A stretch of 64,000 nucleotides of DNA, taken from NCBI GenBank assembly GCA_963720075.1, contig CAVREG010000011.1, forward strand, positions 1 to 64,000, given 5' to 3'. Both the position numbers and the translations under genes were made by a program. Positions within the stretch are counted from its first letter, which is position 1, and each line of letters starts with the position of its first letter. Below, piece after piece: positions 6,787 through 14,904 of this stretch. The DNA is from PALSA-188 sp963720075. GTDB taxonomy: Bacteria > Acidobacteriota > Terriglobia > Terriglobales > Acidobacteriaceae. The notes beneath the pieces were generated by a model, which saw nothing but the letters and a program-made list of their open reading frames with translations, was not told where the DNA came from and ran no database searches.

Positions 6787-6847
6787 GAGTTTTGGGTGAT
6801 TATCCCTTCACCAAGACAATGGAAGATGGAAGGAGGTGACCCTCACA

Positions 6848-7694
6848 ATGTGCCGATTCACTGCATACATTGACGATGCCGGAACCGCCCCCAATCAGCA
6901 GGTTGCGATTGGCACCGCTCTCATCATTCCGGCTGCGCGAATCATTGCTCTCGAAAACGAATGGGATGCCCTTAAAAGGAAAGAGTGCTTCAAAGACTTT
7001 CACATGTCGGAGTTTTCAAGTCCTACTCCGCCATCTGACTCGGAATTTCGTAGTTGGAACAGCGATAAACACGACCGCGTATATTGGCGAGTAAGGCAGA
7101 TCACCAAGAAGTATGGGGTCCAAGCCATCGTCATTCGCCGTCTATAAGAATGACTATGACGAACTGGTTCCCCAAGATATGCGAAAGGACTGGGGTAGAT
7201 TTCACTATACATGGGCCATTCGGAATGTAATCGGAGCGATTGATAAATGGCGGCCATACCACGGCATCGAAAAGCCGATTGAATACATTTTTGACTGGGA
7301 GAAGCCCGGGACCGAACCCAGAAAAGAGATTGAAGATGTCATGGAGCAGGCGGAAGAAATTTCTGGCAGACTCGGCCTATACACAAATTACACCTTCCAC
7401 AAGCGCCGACTATTCCCGGGTCTTCACTGTGTGGATACGCTTGGATGGGTTTCATATCAGACTGCGCTTAATGTTTTTTGTAAGAAGCCGATGGTGCCGG
7501 ATGCGAAAGTGGGATGGCAGGACTTTAGGCGTCACGATAAACATGGATGGCGCGTAGCTGGCACAATCAAACGCACCGATCTAGAGAGATTGGTTCGTGA
7601 GGACAAAGCTAATTCAATCTCGCGTCGGTTTTACGATGAATGGCGGAGCAAGAAAGCCCAAAAGAAAAGGCCTGCCACGGTGTCAACAACTTAG
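6848..7694 (+). pseudogene. DUF3800 protein, frameshifted
   Basis: Two overlapping frames together make one DUF3800 protein. The first (6848-7147) begins MCRFTAYIDDAGT, the usual acidic N-terminal motif, after a strong GGAGGTGA Shine-Dalgarno, and runs to KKYGVQAIVI. The second, one base forward (useful from about 7131 to 7694), continues VYKNDYDELVPQDMRKDWGR and has the IEYIFDWEKP and ERLVREDK stretches. The join is around 7130-7143. DUF3800 proteins are of uncertain function and often lie near mobile or defence genes. The break is either a real inactivating mutation or a sequencing/assembly error. Confidence 0.75.
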
Positions 7695-7797
7695 CGATTA
7701 CTTGTTGTCAAGCGTTCCCGGCCCAACTGAGAGTCGAGCGCTACCCTCGTACTTGCCGAAACCCGAAACGTCCCTGGGCTTAGAATCTGTGGTTAAG

Positions 7798-8613
7798 ATG
7801 GAAGTCTTGAACACGCCGCAATCGGCGAATCGGGAGAAAGTCCTTCGCATCGGGTGTGCGGGGTGGACGATTCCGCGAGAGTTTTCGGCAAGTTTTTCTG
7901 CGCAGGGCACCCATTTAGAACGGTACGCGCGAGTCCTTAATTGCACCGAGATTAATTCTTCTTTTTATCGTCCGCATAAGCCGCAAACTTGGGCGCGCTG
8001 GAAAGCATCCGTCCCAAGCAGTTTTTTATTTTCAGTGAAAGCGCCGAAAGCAATTACCCACGAAGCCAGGTTGGATTGCGCTCGCCAGGATTTGGTGGCG
8101 TTCGTGAATCAGCTAACCGGTTTGGAAGAGAAATTAGGCCCTCTCTTGTTCCAGCTTCCGCCCAGCCTTCAGTTCGACGAATCCCGGGCAAGAACATTTC
8201 TCTCGACGCTTCGCGAATTGTATTCCGGAAATGTTGTTTGGGAACCACGGCATGAAAGTTGGTTTCATTCCGAGGCTGATGAGCTACTCAAAGCTTTCAG
8301 CATTGCCCGTGTGGCCGCCGATCCGGCATGCGTTCCAGCAGCGGGTCGTCCGGGTGGCTGTACGAGTTTGTGTTATTACCGATTGCACGGTTCGCCTCGA
8401 CGATATTATTCGGCGTATACAATCGAGTCCTTGACAAATTTGGCCGCTGAAATTTCCGGTGGTACAGCTGTCCACGTATGGTGCATCTTCGACAACACGG
8501 CGTCCGGGGCGGCGATAAGTAATGCTCTCGACCTCGCAGAAGGTTGGCCCAGATTCGTCAGCGGGAAGCTTTTCAGCCACGCCAAAAGTTTTCATTCCAT
8601 GTATCTTCTATAG
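7798..8613 (+). CDS. DUF72 family protein
   Basis: A 271-residue DUF72 (YecE-like TIM-barrel) protein. The N-terminal LRIGCAGWTIPREF, the INSSFYRP motif, WKASVPSSFLFSVKAPKAIT, LGPLLFQLPPS and VVWEPRHESWF are all diagnostic. The C-terminal HVWCIFDNTASGAAISNAL completes the family pattern. The biochemical role of DUF72 is not established. The frame is open about 200 bp upstream, but I chose the ATG just before the conserved domain. A second, distinct DUF72 gene lies at 41.2 kb. It is followed by holB on the same strand. Confidence 0.88.
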   Translation: MEVLNTPQSANREKVLRIGCAGWTIPREFSASFSAQGTHLERYARVLNCTEINSSFYRPHKPQTWARWKASVPSSFLFSVKAPKAITHEARLDCARQDLVAFVNQLTGLEEKLGPLLFQLPPSLQFDESRARTFLSTLRELYSGNVVWEPRHESWFHSEADELLKAFSIARVAADPACVPAAGRPGGCTSLCYYRLHGSPRRYYSAYTIESLTNLAAEISGGTAVHVWCIFDNTASGAAISNALDLAEGWPRFVSGKLFSHAKSFHSMYLL

Positions 8614-8641
8614 TGCCTTTCTTGGACAGCAAAATTGATTT

Positions 8642-9745
8642 ATGCCTTTTTCCGATTTTCGTGGTAACTCCGATGCTGTCAATCGTCTTCGCGACATGAT
8701 GGGCCGCAATCGTCTGCCGCAATCCATTATTCTTGCGGGGCCTGCCGGGTGCGGCAAATACACGCTTTCGCTGATGCTTGCGAAAGCCATGAACTGCCTT
8801 ACTCCGCCCACCACAGACCGGCTGCCAGATTTCTGCGGACACTGCGCCAACTGCGTTCGAATCGCCCAGTCAGAAGACCTGGAGTCCCGCTTTTCAGAGG
8901 CCGTAGAAGCGCGGGAAAATCTTCGTGAAACCGACAAGAAAGAAACGCGGCTATTCGTGCAAACGCATCCCGATGTTCTGATCGTTCCGCCCGACCCGCC
9001 ACAGATGATGATCAAAGTGGATCAGGTTCGACGCGTGATCGAAACGATCTACTATCGTCCGGCGGAGGGGAAAGAACGCGTTTACATATTTACTGAATCC
9101 TGCTTCATGAAGGAAGCCGCCAATTCCCTGCTCAAGATATTGGAAGAACCTCCGGAATACGCGACGATCTTCTTGTTGGCTGACAATCCCGGCGAGCTAC
9201 TGCCGACGATTCGATCGCGCTCAATGTTGATTTCGTTGTGTGTGCTCTCCATGGATCAAATCGAAGAATACTTGGCGAAACACCGTCCCGAATGGAGTGT
9301 GCAGCAACGCTCGCTTGTAGCGCGGCTTTCCGAAGGTGCGGTGGGACGTGCCTGCGGATTCGATCTTGCCGCGTACATCTCTTCGCGGGATCATGCTTTA
9401 GTGATTCTTAATTCCGCACTGCGCTCGTCGGATCACAGCGAATTATTCAAGGCTACGGAAACTTATCGTGCCGGCGCGGAGGGGCGGGATAAGACTGAAA
9501 AACTGATACGGACCATCTATTTGCTTTTACAGGATTTGCTCTTCCTGAATTCCGACACGCCGGAATTGGTTCGCAATACCGACATTCTTTCCGAACTCCA
9601 AAAGCTGGCGCAGTCCGCAGACTTTCAATGGGTGTCGTTCGCCGCAGATCGGTTGGCCGAAGTCGAACGCGGCATGCGTAGAAACCTGCTCAGATCGTTA
9701 TCGCTGGATGCACTCGCCGTCAGCCTGGAGCGCAAGGCGGTTTAG
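8642..9745 (+). CDS. holB: DNA polymerase III delta-prime-type subunit
   Basis: A 367-residue clamp-loader ATPase-like protein. Residues 33-41 (GPAGCGKYT) form a P-loop with Tyr where Ser/Thr usually coordinates magnesium, consistent with the weak or lost ATPase of delta-prime subunits. The CGHCANC cluster after residue 80 is the zinc module, and SLLKILEEPPEYATIFLLADNP is the canonical region before the arginine-finger-like RSRS. The C-terminal collar domain follows. It would help load the beta sliding clamp. No tmk or other replication gene is adjacent. Confidence 0.9.
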   Translation: MPFSDFRGNSDAVNRLRDMMGRNRLPQSIILAGPAGCGKYTLSLMLAKAMNCLTPPTTDRLPDFCGHCANCVRIAQSEDLESRFSEAVEARENLRETDKKETRLFVQTHPDVLIVPPDPPQMMIKVDQVRRVIETIYYRPAEGKERVYIFTESCFMKEAANSLLKILEEPPEYATIFLLADNPGELLPTIRSRSMLISLCVLSMDQIEEYLAKHRPEWSVQQRSLVARLSEGAVGRACGFDLAAYISSRDHALVILNSALRSSDHSELFKATETYRAGAEGRDKTEKLIRTIYLLLQDLLFLNSDTPELVRNTDILSELQKLAQSADFQWVSFAADRLAEVERGMRRNLLRSLSLDALAVSLERKAV

Positions 9746-9778
9746 GCGACAGGTCAATCTGAATATTTGTTCTAGAAA

Positions 9779-9887
9779 GTCATCCTGAGAAAGCTTGTAG
9801 GCCCTAAGGATCTTGCGCGCACACGAAGTTGCTGTTCAAAAGCGAGCAATCCGCTACCCGCGGGATCCTTCGCAAGCTCAGGATGAC
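9779..9887. repeat. Dispersed inverted repeat (HPERSEG class), intergenic
   Basis: GTCATCCTGAG (9779-9789) and CTCAGGATGAC (9877-9887) form a perfect 11-bp terminal inverted repeat around about 87 bp containing further complementary parts (AAGCTTG / CGCAAGCT, AGGATC / GGATCCTT). The same class sits inside dnaE2 at 25235-25323. Confidence 0.75.
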
Positions 9888-9974
9888 TCCGATGGAGGCG
9901 CGATTGAAAATGACCTTTTTCGCCGGCGCAGCTTGGGCTTCTCCAATTTCCACCGCTTCCCTTATATTTGTTGC

Positions 9975-10550
9975 ATGGCCAAATCCTCCGTTTCAAACAA
10001 AGCTCGTGTGCTTTCCTCAAAAGAAGCTTACCGGGGATCTGCGTTTTGGGTTTCCACCGATGAAATCCTTGAACCAACGGGAATTCGCGTTCGCCGCGAT
10101 ATTGTGCATCACACCGGCTCAGTCGTGATTCTCGCAGTCGAGGAAAATCGTTCTGGACCTAAAATCCTGCTCGAACGGCAGTATCGTCACGCCGCCGAGC
10201 AATTTCTATGGGAACTGCCGGCTGGACGCATTGATAAAGGCGAAAATGAACTCAAGGCGGCGAAACGCGAACTTCTGGAGGAGACGGGATTCACCGCGCG
10301 TCGGTGGAAGCGGATTCTGAAATTCTTCGTCAGCCCGGGCTTCGTTGCGGAAACGATGTCCATCTATCTGGCGACTGATTTGAAGCAAGGAACCGCTCAG
10401 CCGGAAGCCGATGAGGTCATAGAAGTGCGCTTTGTTTCGCTGCAAGAAGCGCTCAGCATGGTACTTTCCGGAAAAATTAAGGATGCAAAAACCGTTTCTG
10501 GGGTTTTCTGGCTTAGCTACGACCGCGACCGCCGAAAGCCGCGCCGGTAA
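9975..10550 (+). CDS. Nudix hydrolase, ADP-ribose pyrophosphatase type
   Basis: A 191-residue Nudix protein. The Nudix box is complete: G-x5-E, then REL-x-EE-xG within GRIDKGENELKAAKRELLEE. An N-terminal beta-rich segment (YRGSAFWVSTDEI, GIRVRRDIVHHTGSVVIL) and the downstream FFVSPGF/AETMSIYLATDL match ADP-ribose/NDP-sugar pyrophosphatases, which hydrolyse ADP-ribose to AMP and ribose phosphate. The frame is open upstream across the dispersed repeat, so I chose the ATG beginning MAKSSVSNK. It is likely co-directional with, but independent of, the cold-shock gene. Confidence 0.88.
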   Translation: MAKSSVSNKARVLSSKEAYRGSAFWVSTDEILEPTGIRVRRDIVHHTGSVVILAVEENRSGPKILLERQYRHAAEQFLWELPAGRIDKGENELKAAKRELLEETGFTARRWKRILKFFVSPGFVAETMSIYLATDLKQGTAQPEADEVIEVRFVSLQEALSMVLSGKIKDAKTVSGVFWLSYDRDRRKPRR

Positions 10551-10571
10551 AGGTATCTCTCTCTTAATTCC

Positions 10572-10601
10572 TTGACAGCAAAGTTTCAGCGGTCGCACAA
10601 T
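10572..10601 (+). promoter_or_regulatory. Candidate promoter of cold-shock gene
   Basis: TTGACA (10572-10577) and CACAAT (10596-10601) are 18 bp apart, upstream of the cold-shock gene. They predict an untranslated leader of about 60 bases, which is common for cold-shock mRNAs. Confidence 0.45.
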
Positions 10602-10666
10602 TGCAACTAGCTTATTGCGTGGCGCGGCCTCCAGCGGAAGAGAGTTCGTGCCCGAGGGGTGAGCAC

Positions 10667-10876
10667 GTGGATCGTCTGAAAGGTACGGTGAAGTGGTTTA
10701 ACAACGCTAAAGGTTACGGTTTTATAGGACGCGAAGATGGCCCTGACGTCTTCGTGCATTACAGCGCGATCAGCTCCGAAGGCTACAAAAGCTTGCAAGA
10801 GGGCGACGTGGTGGAGTTCATAATTACCCAGGGAACAAAGGGACCTCAAGCGGCTGAAGTTACCAAGGCCTCGTAG
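10667..10876 (+). CDS. Cold-shock domain protein (CspA family)
   Basis: A 69-residue cold-shock protein, a single OB-fold that binds single-stranded RNA/DNA. KWFNNAKGYGFIGRE holds RNP-1 and VFVHYSAI holds RNP-2. The rest (EGDVVEFIITQGTKGPQAAEV) is standard. I chose a GTG start (VDRLKGTVKW) because it gives the exact family length and follows a GAGGGGTGA Shine-Dalgarno. An upstream in-frame start would add 22 residues without resemblance. Confidence 0.93.
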   Translation: MDRLKGTVKWFNNAKGYGFIGREDGPDVFVHYSAISSEGYKSLQEGDVVEFIITQGTKGPQAAEVTKAS

Positions 10877-10979
10877 CTGTCGTAGATCGTGATTTTGATC
10901 GGCAGAGTGTGCCCCACGGCGTTCGAAGTCCGCAAACCGGTCCCTACACAAACAGCTTAAACTTGTTTAATCTTGCTTC

Positions 10980-12761
10980 GTGGATAACAAGTCTATTGCG
11001 GGCATTTTCTACGAAACCGCAGACCTGATGGAAATTGATGGTCAGGATTCTTTCCGTATCCGCTCCTACCGAAATGCAGCCGAGGCGATTGAAGCTTTCC
11101 CACAGCAGATTTCTGATCTGATCGGCGACGATAAGCAGATTCTGGCCATCCCCGGGATCGGAAGAGGAATGCTCATCAATCTCAAGCAGATGTTTAAGGA
11201 AGGGCGCCTCTCTATTCATTCCGAACTGCTTACTAAGTACCGGCCCTCGATGCTGGAATTGCTGAAGATTCAGGGCTTGGGGCCAAAGACAATTGCACTC
11301 ATTTGGAGCGCGTATCAGGTTTGCGATATCGAAGGCGTAGAAAAACTCGCCCGCGAGGGAAAAATTCGCACACTTCCACGCATGGGAGAAAAGCACGAGC
11401 AGAAGTTGCTGAAGTCAATCGAGGACTATCGGCGAATTGCCGGACGGTTTCTGCTGGACGCTGCCGAAAATCAGGCGCGAAAAATTGTCGAGCACCTTCA
11501 GGACTATTCGGGAGTCGAAAAGGTCACACCTGCTGGTTCACTTCGCCGCGGACGCGAAACCGTGGGTGATCTCGACATCCTGGTCACCGGCCCGGCGTGC
11601 TGCGACGACGTGGAACGAGAAAAGCTGATCGAGCACGTCATCAAACTTCCGGGCTTGATGGAAATTATCGCTCGCGGAGAGAACAAAGTAAGTTTTCGTC
11701 TCCGCGGCGGCATGCAGGTAGATATTCGCCTGCTTCCCCCGGACTCTTTCGGAGCCGCCATGCAGTATTTCACCGGTTCCAAGGGACATAATGTTGCCTT
11801 GCGGCAACGCGCTCTGAAGATGGGGTACACGCTCAGCGAGTACAGTCTGGCACGGCTTGACGATGAAACAGTTGTGGCCGGAAAGAATGAAGGAGAAATC
11901 TATGAAGCACTGAAGCTCGATTTTATTCCCCCGGCGCTTCGTGAAAACTGCGGAGAAATTGATGCAGCCGAGCAGCACGCCCTACCCGCCCTGATCACGC
12001 AGGAGGACCTAAAGGGCGACGTGCACATGCATTCCGTCGAGACCGACGGCCGCAACACCATAGAAGAGATGGCCGAGGCCGCCATCGCGCATGGTTACAA
12101 ATACATGGCCATTACGGATCATTCCAAGAATCTGGCATTTGCAAATGGTCTCGACGATAAACGCGCCGAAGAGCATATCAAAAGAATTCACGCGACGGAC
12201 AAACAGAACGATGCAATCAAAATCTTCGCCGGAATTGAAGTGGATATATTGGCGGATGGTTCGCTCGATCTCTCGGATACCGTGCTTGAGCAAATGGACA
12301 TCGTCATCGCCAGCGTGCATTCTCACTTCGCTCAATCGCCCGCCGAAATGACAGGTCGCTTACTCAAGGCCATCGCGAATCCAAATACTTCAATCGTCGG
12401 ACACCCCACGGGACGACTTCTACTGCGCCGCGATGCCTACCAATTTGATATGGATCAGGTCTTGAGAGCCGCTGCCCAACACAAAGTCGCGATGGAACTC
12501 AATGCGTATCCCGACCGCCTCGATCTTTGTGACCGGCATTTGCGGCTGGCCAAGCAGCATGGCGTGAAGATAGTGATCAACACCGATTCTCATCACACTT
12601 CACATCTCGATAAAATTCGTTTTGGCATACTGCAAGCCCGTCGTGCTTGGCTTACAAAGGACGACGTGCTAAACACGTTGCCAGCAGAAGCGTTCGGCCA
12701 AGCCATGAAACATACTTGGCCGCAGCCAATGTTTTCGACATCACTTCATAGTTTGGAATAG
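10980..12761 (+). CDS. polX: DNA polymerase X with PHP domain
   Basis: A 593-residue family X polymerase, probably for gap filling in base-excision repair. The N-terminal 8-kDa-like and helix-hairpin-helix region spans residues 1-150 (LAIPGIGRGMLINLKQM, IQGLGPKTIALIW). The palm has PAGSLRRGRETVGDLDILV, with D197 and D199 as metal ligands. The C-terminal PHP phosphoesterase domain begins near residue 345 (GDVHMHSVETDGRN, AITDHSKNL, VIASVHSHF, NTDSHHT) and would give 3'-5' exonuclease activity. The start is GTG. Length and order match bacterial PolX. Confidence 0.95.
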   Translation: MDNKSIAGIFYETADLMEIDGQDSFRIRSYRNAAEAIEAFPQQISDLIGDDKQILAIPGIGRGMLINLKQMFKEGRLSIHSELLTKYRPSMLELLKIQGLGPKTIALIWSAYQVCDIEGVEKLAREGKIRTLPRMGEKHEQKLLKSIEDYRRIAGRFLLDAAENQARKIVEHLQDYSGVEKVTPAGSLRRGRETVGDLDILVTGPACCDDVEREKLIEHVIKLPGLMEIIARGENKVSFRLRGGMQVDIRLLPPDSFGAAMQYFTGSKGHNVALRQRALKMGYTLSEYSLARLDDETVVAGKNEGEIYEALKLDFIPPALRENCGEIDAAEQHALPALITQEDLKGDVHMHSVETDGRNTIEEMAEAAIAHGYKYMAITDHSKNLAFANGLDDKRAEEHIKRIHATDKQNDAIKIFAGIEVDILADGSLDLSDTVLEQMDIVIASVHSHFAQSPAEMTGRLLKAIANPNTSIVGHPTGRLLLRRDAYQFDMDQVLRAAAQHKVAMELNAYPDRLDLCDRHLRLAKQHGVKIVINTDSHHTSHLDKIRFGILQARRAWLTKDDVLNTLPAEAFGQAMKHTWPQPMFSTSLHSLE

Positions 12762-12780
12762 AATCAGCCCCGAGGTTGTC

Positions 12781-13387
12781 ATGCCTGAAGACCCACTTCC
12801 TCCTGCGTCCTCTCCGCAAGTCCCGCAGCCGCCGACGCCCAGTTCCGAGATGCCCCCTCCAACGGCATTCAATATCGGCGAAGAATACGGCACGGCAAAA
12901 AAGAACCTGCCGCCCATCAAGATTGTGCTGATTCCGATCGCGATCATCGCCGTAATTGCCGCCATCTTCGCCTTTCGTTCAGCGGCCCAAATCTTTCGCG
13001 ACGGGATCCATTGGCGACATAGTTTCGGTCGAAGTTCCAGACCAAAACACCGTAATGGTCGCGATCAATGTTTCCGTGCAAAACCATGGAAAGACAATCT
13101 ACCGCATCAAAAGCATTCAGGCCGCGCTGGATGCAAGTACTGGCCAGTTCACCGATGACGCGGCTTCCGCCGTGGATTTTGACCGATATTTTGAGGCCCT
13201 TCCAGCATTAAAAGCGCATGCAATGGCGCCGCTGATTCCAGAAGCGAAGATTGATCCCGGCGGGGAAGCTTCGGGTACAGCGATTTTCAGTTTTCCGGTT
13301 ACAGCGGATGCATTTGCAAATCGGAAATCGCTAACGGTTACGATCCAGCCATACGATCAAGCCGTTCCTCTCGTCCTAAAGAAATGA
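12781..13387 (+). pseudogene. Membrane-anchored protein, frame-disrupted
   Basis: The first frame (12781 to about 13000) encodes a Pro-rich cytoplasmic start (LPPASSPQVPQPPTPSSEM) and one transmembrane helix (IKIVLIPIAIIAVIAAIFAF). The next frame, one base forward, continues as an extracytoplasmic beta-rich domain (ATGSIGDIVSVEVPDQNTVM, VSVQNHGKTIYRIKSI, up to VPLVLKK). The two halves make sense only when joined near 12985-13005. I do not recognise a named family. This is either a real frameshift or a sequence error. Another broken gene lies directly downstream on the other strand. Confidence 0.6.
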
Positions 13388-13399
13388 ATGTGAAGTTGC

Positions 13400-13922
13400 T
13401 TAATGCTTTTGAAGGAACTTCCGGCGCACCAGATGAGTGCTGGCGGTGGGGTTTATGTCATCGTATTTCATGCAGCTAATGGACCCGTTAACTTCAAGGA
13501 TGCTAATGCCACATCATGGTAGCTGCCGATGCCGTGCTCGCGCAAAGCGCGTTCCAACTCATCCACGCTGACTCGCTCTTTTGCCATATGCGTGGAAATA
13601 ATTTGACCATCGTGGATGAGCAGGCTGGGTTGACCCTCAACTAATTTGCGGAAACGACGATTGCCTCCGGAAAGCTCCGCGACAAAATAATTGACGATGA
13701 GAAGAGTTGCGGCGGGCTACTACTCCGCCCAGGAGCGAAGTATCCGGCCCCGGTCATCGCATTCTGGACCGCGTTGCTGATCAGCAACAGCAGTGTAAGG
13801 TCGAAGGGGGTCATCTGCCCCACTTCGCGCTTGCCGCTTAAACGCACGCCAAGCAGCACGGCCGCATAGATAACGGCAGTCCGAACTACGATCCCAATCA
13901 GAACGTGCACGCCAGGAAACAT
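13400..13922 (-). pseudogene. YetF/DUF421 membrane protein, frame-disrupted
   Basis: The N-terminal part (13922 to about 13735) gives VRTAVIYAAVLLGVRLSGKR, EVGQMTPFDLTLLLLISNAV and QNAMTG, the DUF421 hallmark. The family's continuation (ATLLIVNYFVAELSGG, FRKLVEGQPSLLIHDGQI, ELERALREHGI) is in another frame from about 13715. After about 13500 the frame shifts again to read ILEVNGSISCMKYDD and ends at a stop at 13400. Read through both shifts, the protein is a nearly complete DUF421 protein of unknown function. One extra and one missing base would explain it. Confidence 0.7.
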
Positions 13923-13927
13923 TCCGG

Positions 13928-14752
13928 TCAGAACCCAGCGGTGATCGGCACCGGGGCGCTCTTGGGTGTGCTGAGATAACCCGTAGCTTTCTTTTTATCA
14001 ATGGACCAGACAACAAGCTCGTACAGCAGGCGATCGCGGCCACTGTAGAACTGAATCGGCTCGCTCACATTGCGATCTTTTTTCTCGATGGTCTTGTCGT
14101 CAGACGTAACCGCGAGGGTGAACTTTCCGTGCTTGGGATCGGTCTTCTTGAGTGCCAGGCTCACGGTCGCAACGGGCTGCGGCTTGGCTCCTTTGACAAG
14201 AGTAAACTCGTAATAATTTCGGTCTCCCCGGTGCTTCAGGGTTTCGAGATCTGTGCGAGTTTTTGCGATCAGCCCACTTTGCAGGCCAAGATCGCCGATG
14301 GTGCTTTCCAACTTCGCTCGCGTTGCCTCAAGATCGCTTTTGGTGGACGCAACATCCGTCTTCACTCCCCCAACATCGGTCTTTACGTTGGCGACTTCGC
14401 CGTTTACTTGACCGATCTGCTGCTTTTGTTCTTCCGAGAGGCGGGCTTCTGCTTCCTGCTGCTGCCGTTGAAGTTCCGAGGCTCGCGATACAAGTTCTTT
14501 CTTGGTTAGGCCGATTTGGCGGGCCAGAGCTTCGTTCTGGGCGTCGGCGGATTCGATTCGTTTGTCCAGTTCTGCGATTTGCCCTTTGCTGGCATTCTGG
14601 TCGCTGCTTAGAGCGGTTACGCGGGTTCGCAAATCGAACAGAAAATAAAGCGAGCCGGCAATATAAATGACGGCTAAGGCGAGTAATATCCACTTCCCCG
14701 CGTTGCTCGATGTTTCATCCTGGACTAAGACAGATCCTGCTTCGTCGGTCAT
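13928..14752 (-). CDS. Membrane-anchored coiled-coil protein
   Basis: A 274-residue protein of unknown function. A short cytoplasmic N-terminus is followed by one transmembrane helix (WILLALAVIYIAGSLYFLF, residues about 21-39). A long coiled coil (about residues 42-170) follows, in which GQVNGEVANVKTDVGGVKTDV carries a repeated VKTDV heptad-like unit. The C-terminal 100 residues form a beta-rich domain (YYEFTLVKGAKPQPVATVSL, FTLAVTSDDKTIEKKD, LYELVVWSIDKKKATGYL). It ends 6 bp upstream of the disrupted DUF421 gene on the same strand, which may once have been co-transcribed with it. Confidence 0.7.
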   Translation of the reverse strand: MTDEAGSVLVQDETSSNAGKWILLALAVIYIAGSLYFLFDLRTRVTALSSDQNASKGQIAELDKRIESADAQNEALARQIGLTKKELVSRASELQRQQQEAEARLSEEQKQQIGQVNGEVANVKTDVGGVKTDVASTKSDLEATRAKLESTIGDLGLQSGLIAKTRTDLETLKHRGDRNYYEFTLVKGAKPQPVATVSLALKKTDPKHGKFTLAVTSDDKTIEKKDRNVSEPIQFYSGRDRLLYELVVWSIDKKKATGYLSTPKSAPVPITAGF

Positions 14753-14904
14753 TCGGCTTTCCCTCCAACTTTTGCGGATAGGTGGTTGAACCCATTGTTC
14801 TGTAGCGAACGCACACTGTCAATGGGCTGGCAAAGATATGACATCCGCAAAGCCACCGTCACAATGCCAAAAAATCGTCGCAGTTCTGGATTAGGACAGG
14901 GCTA

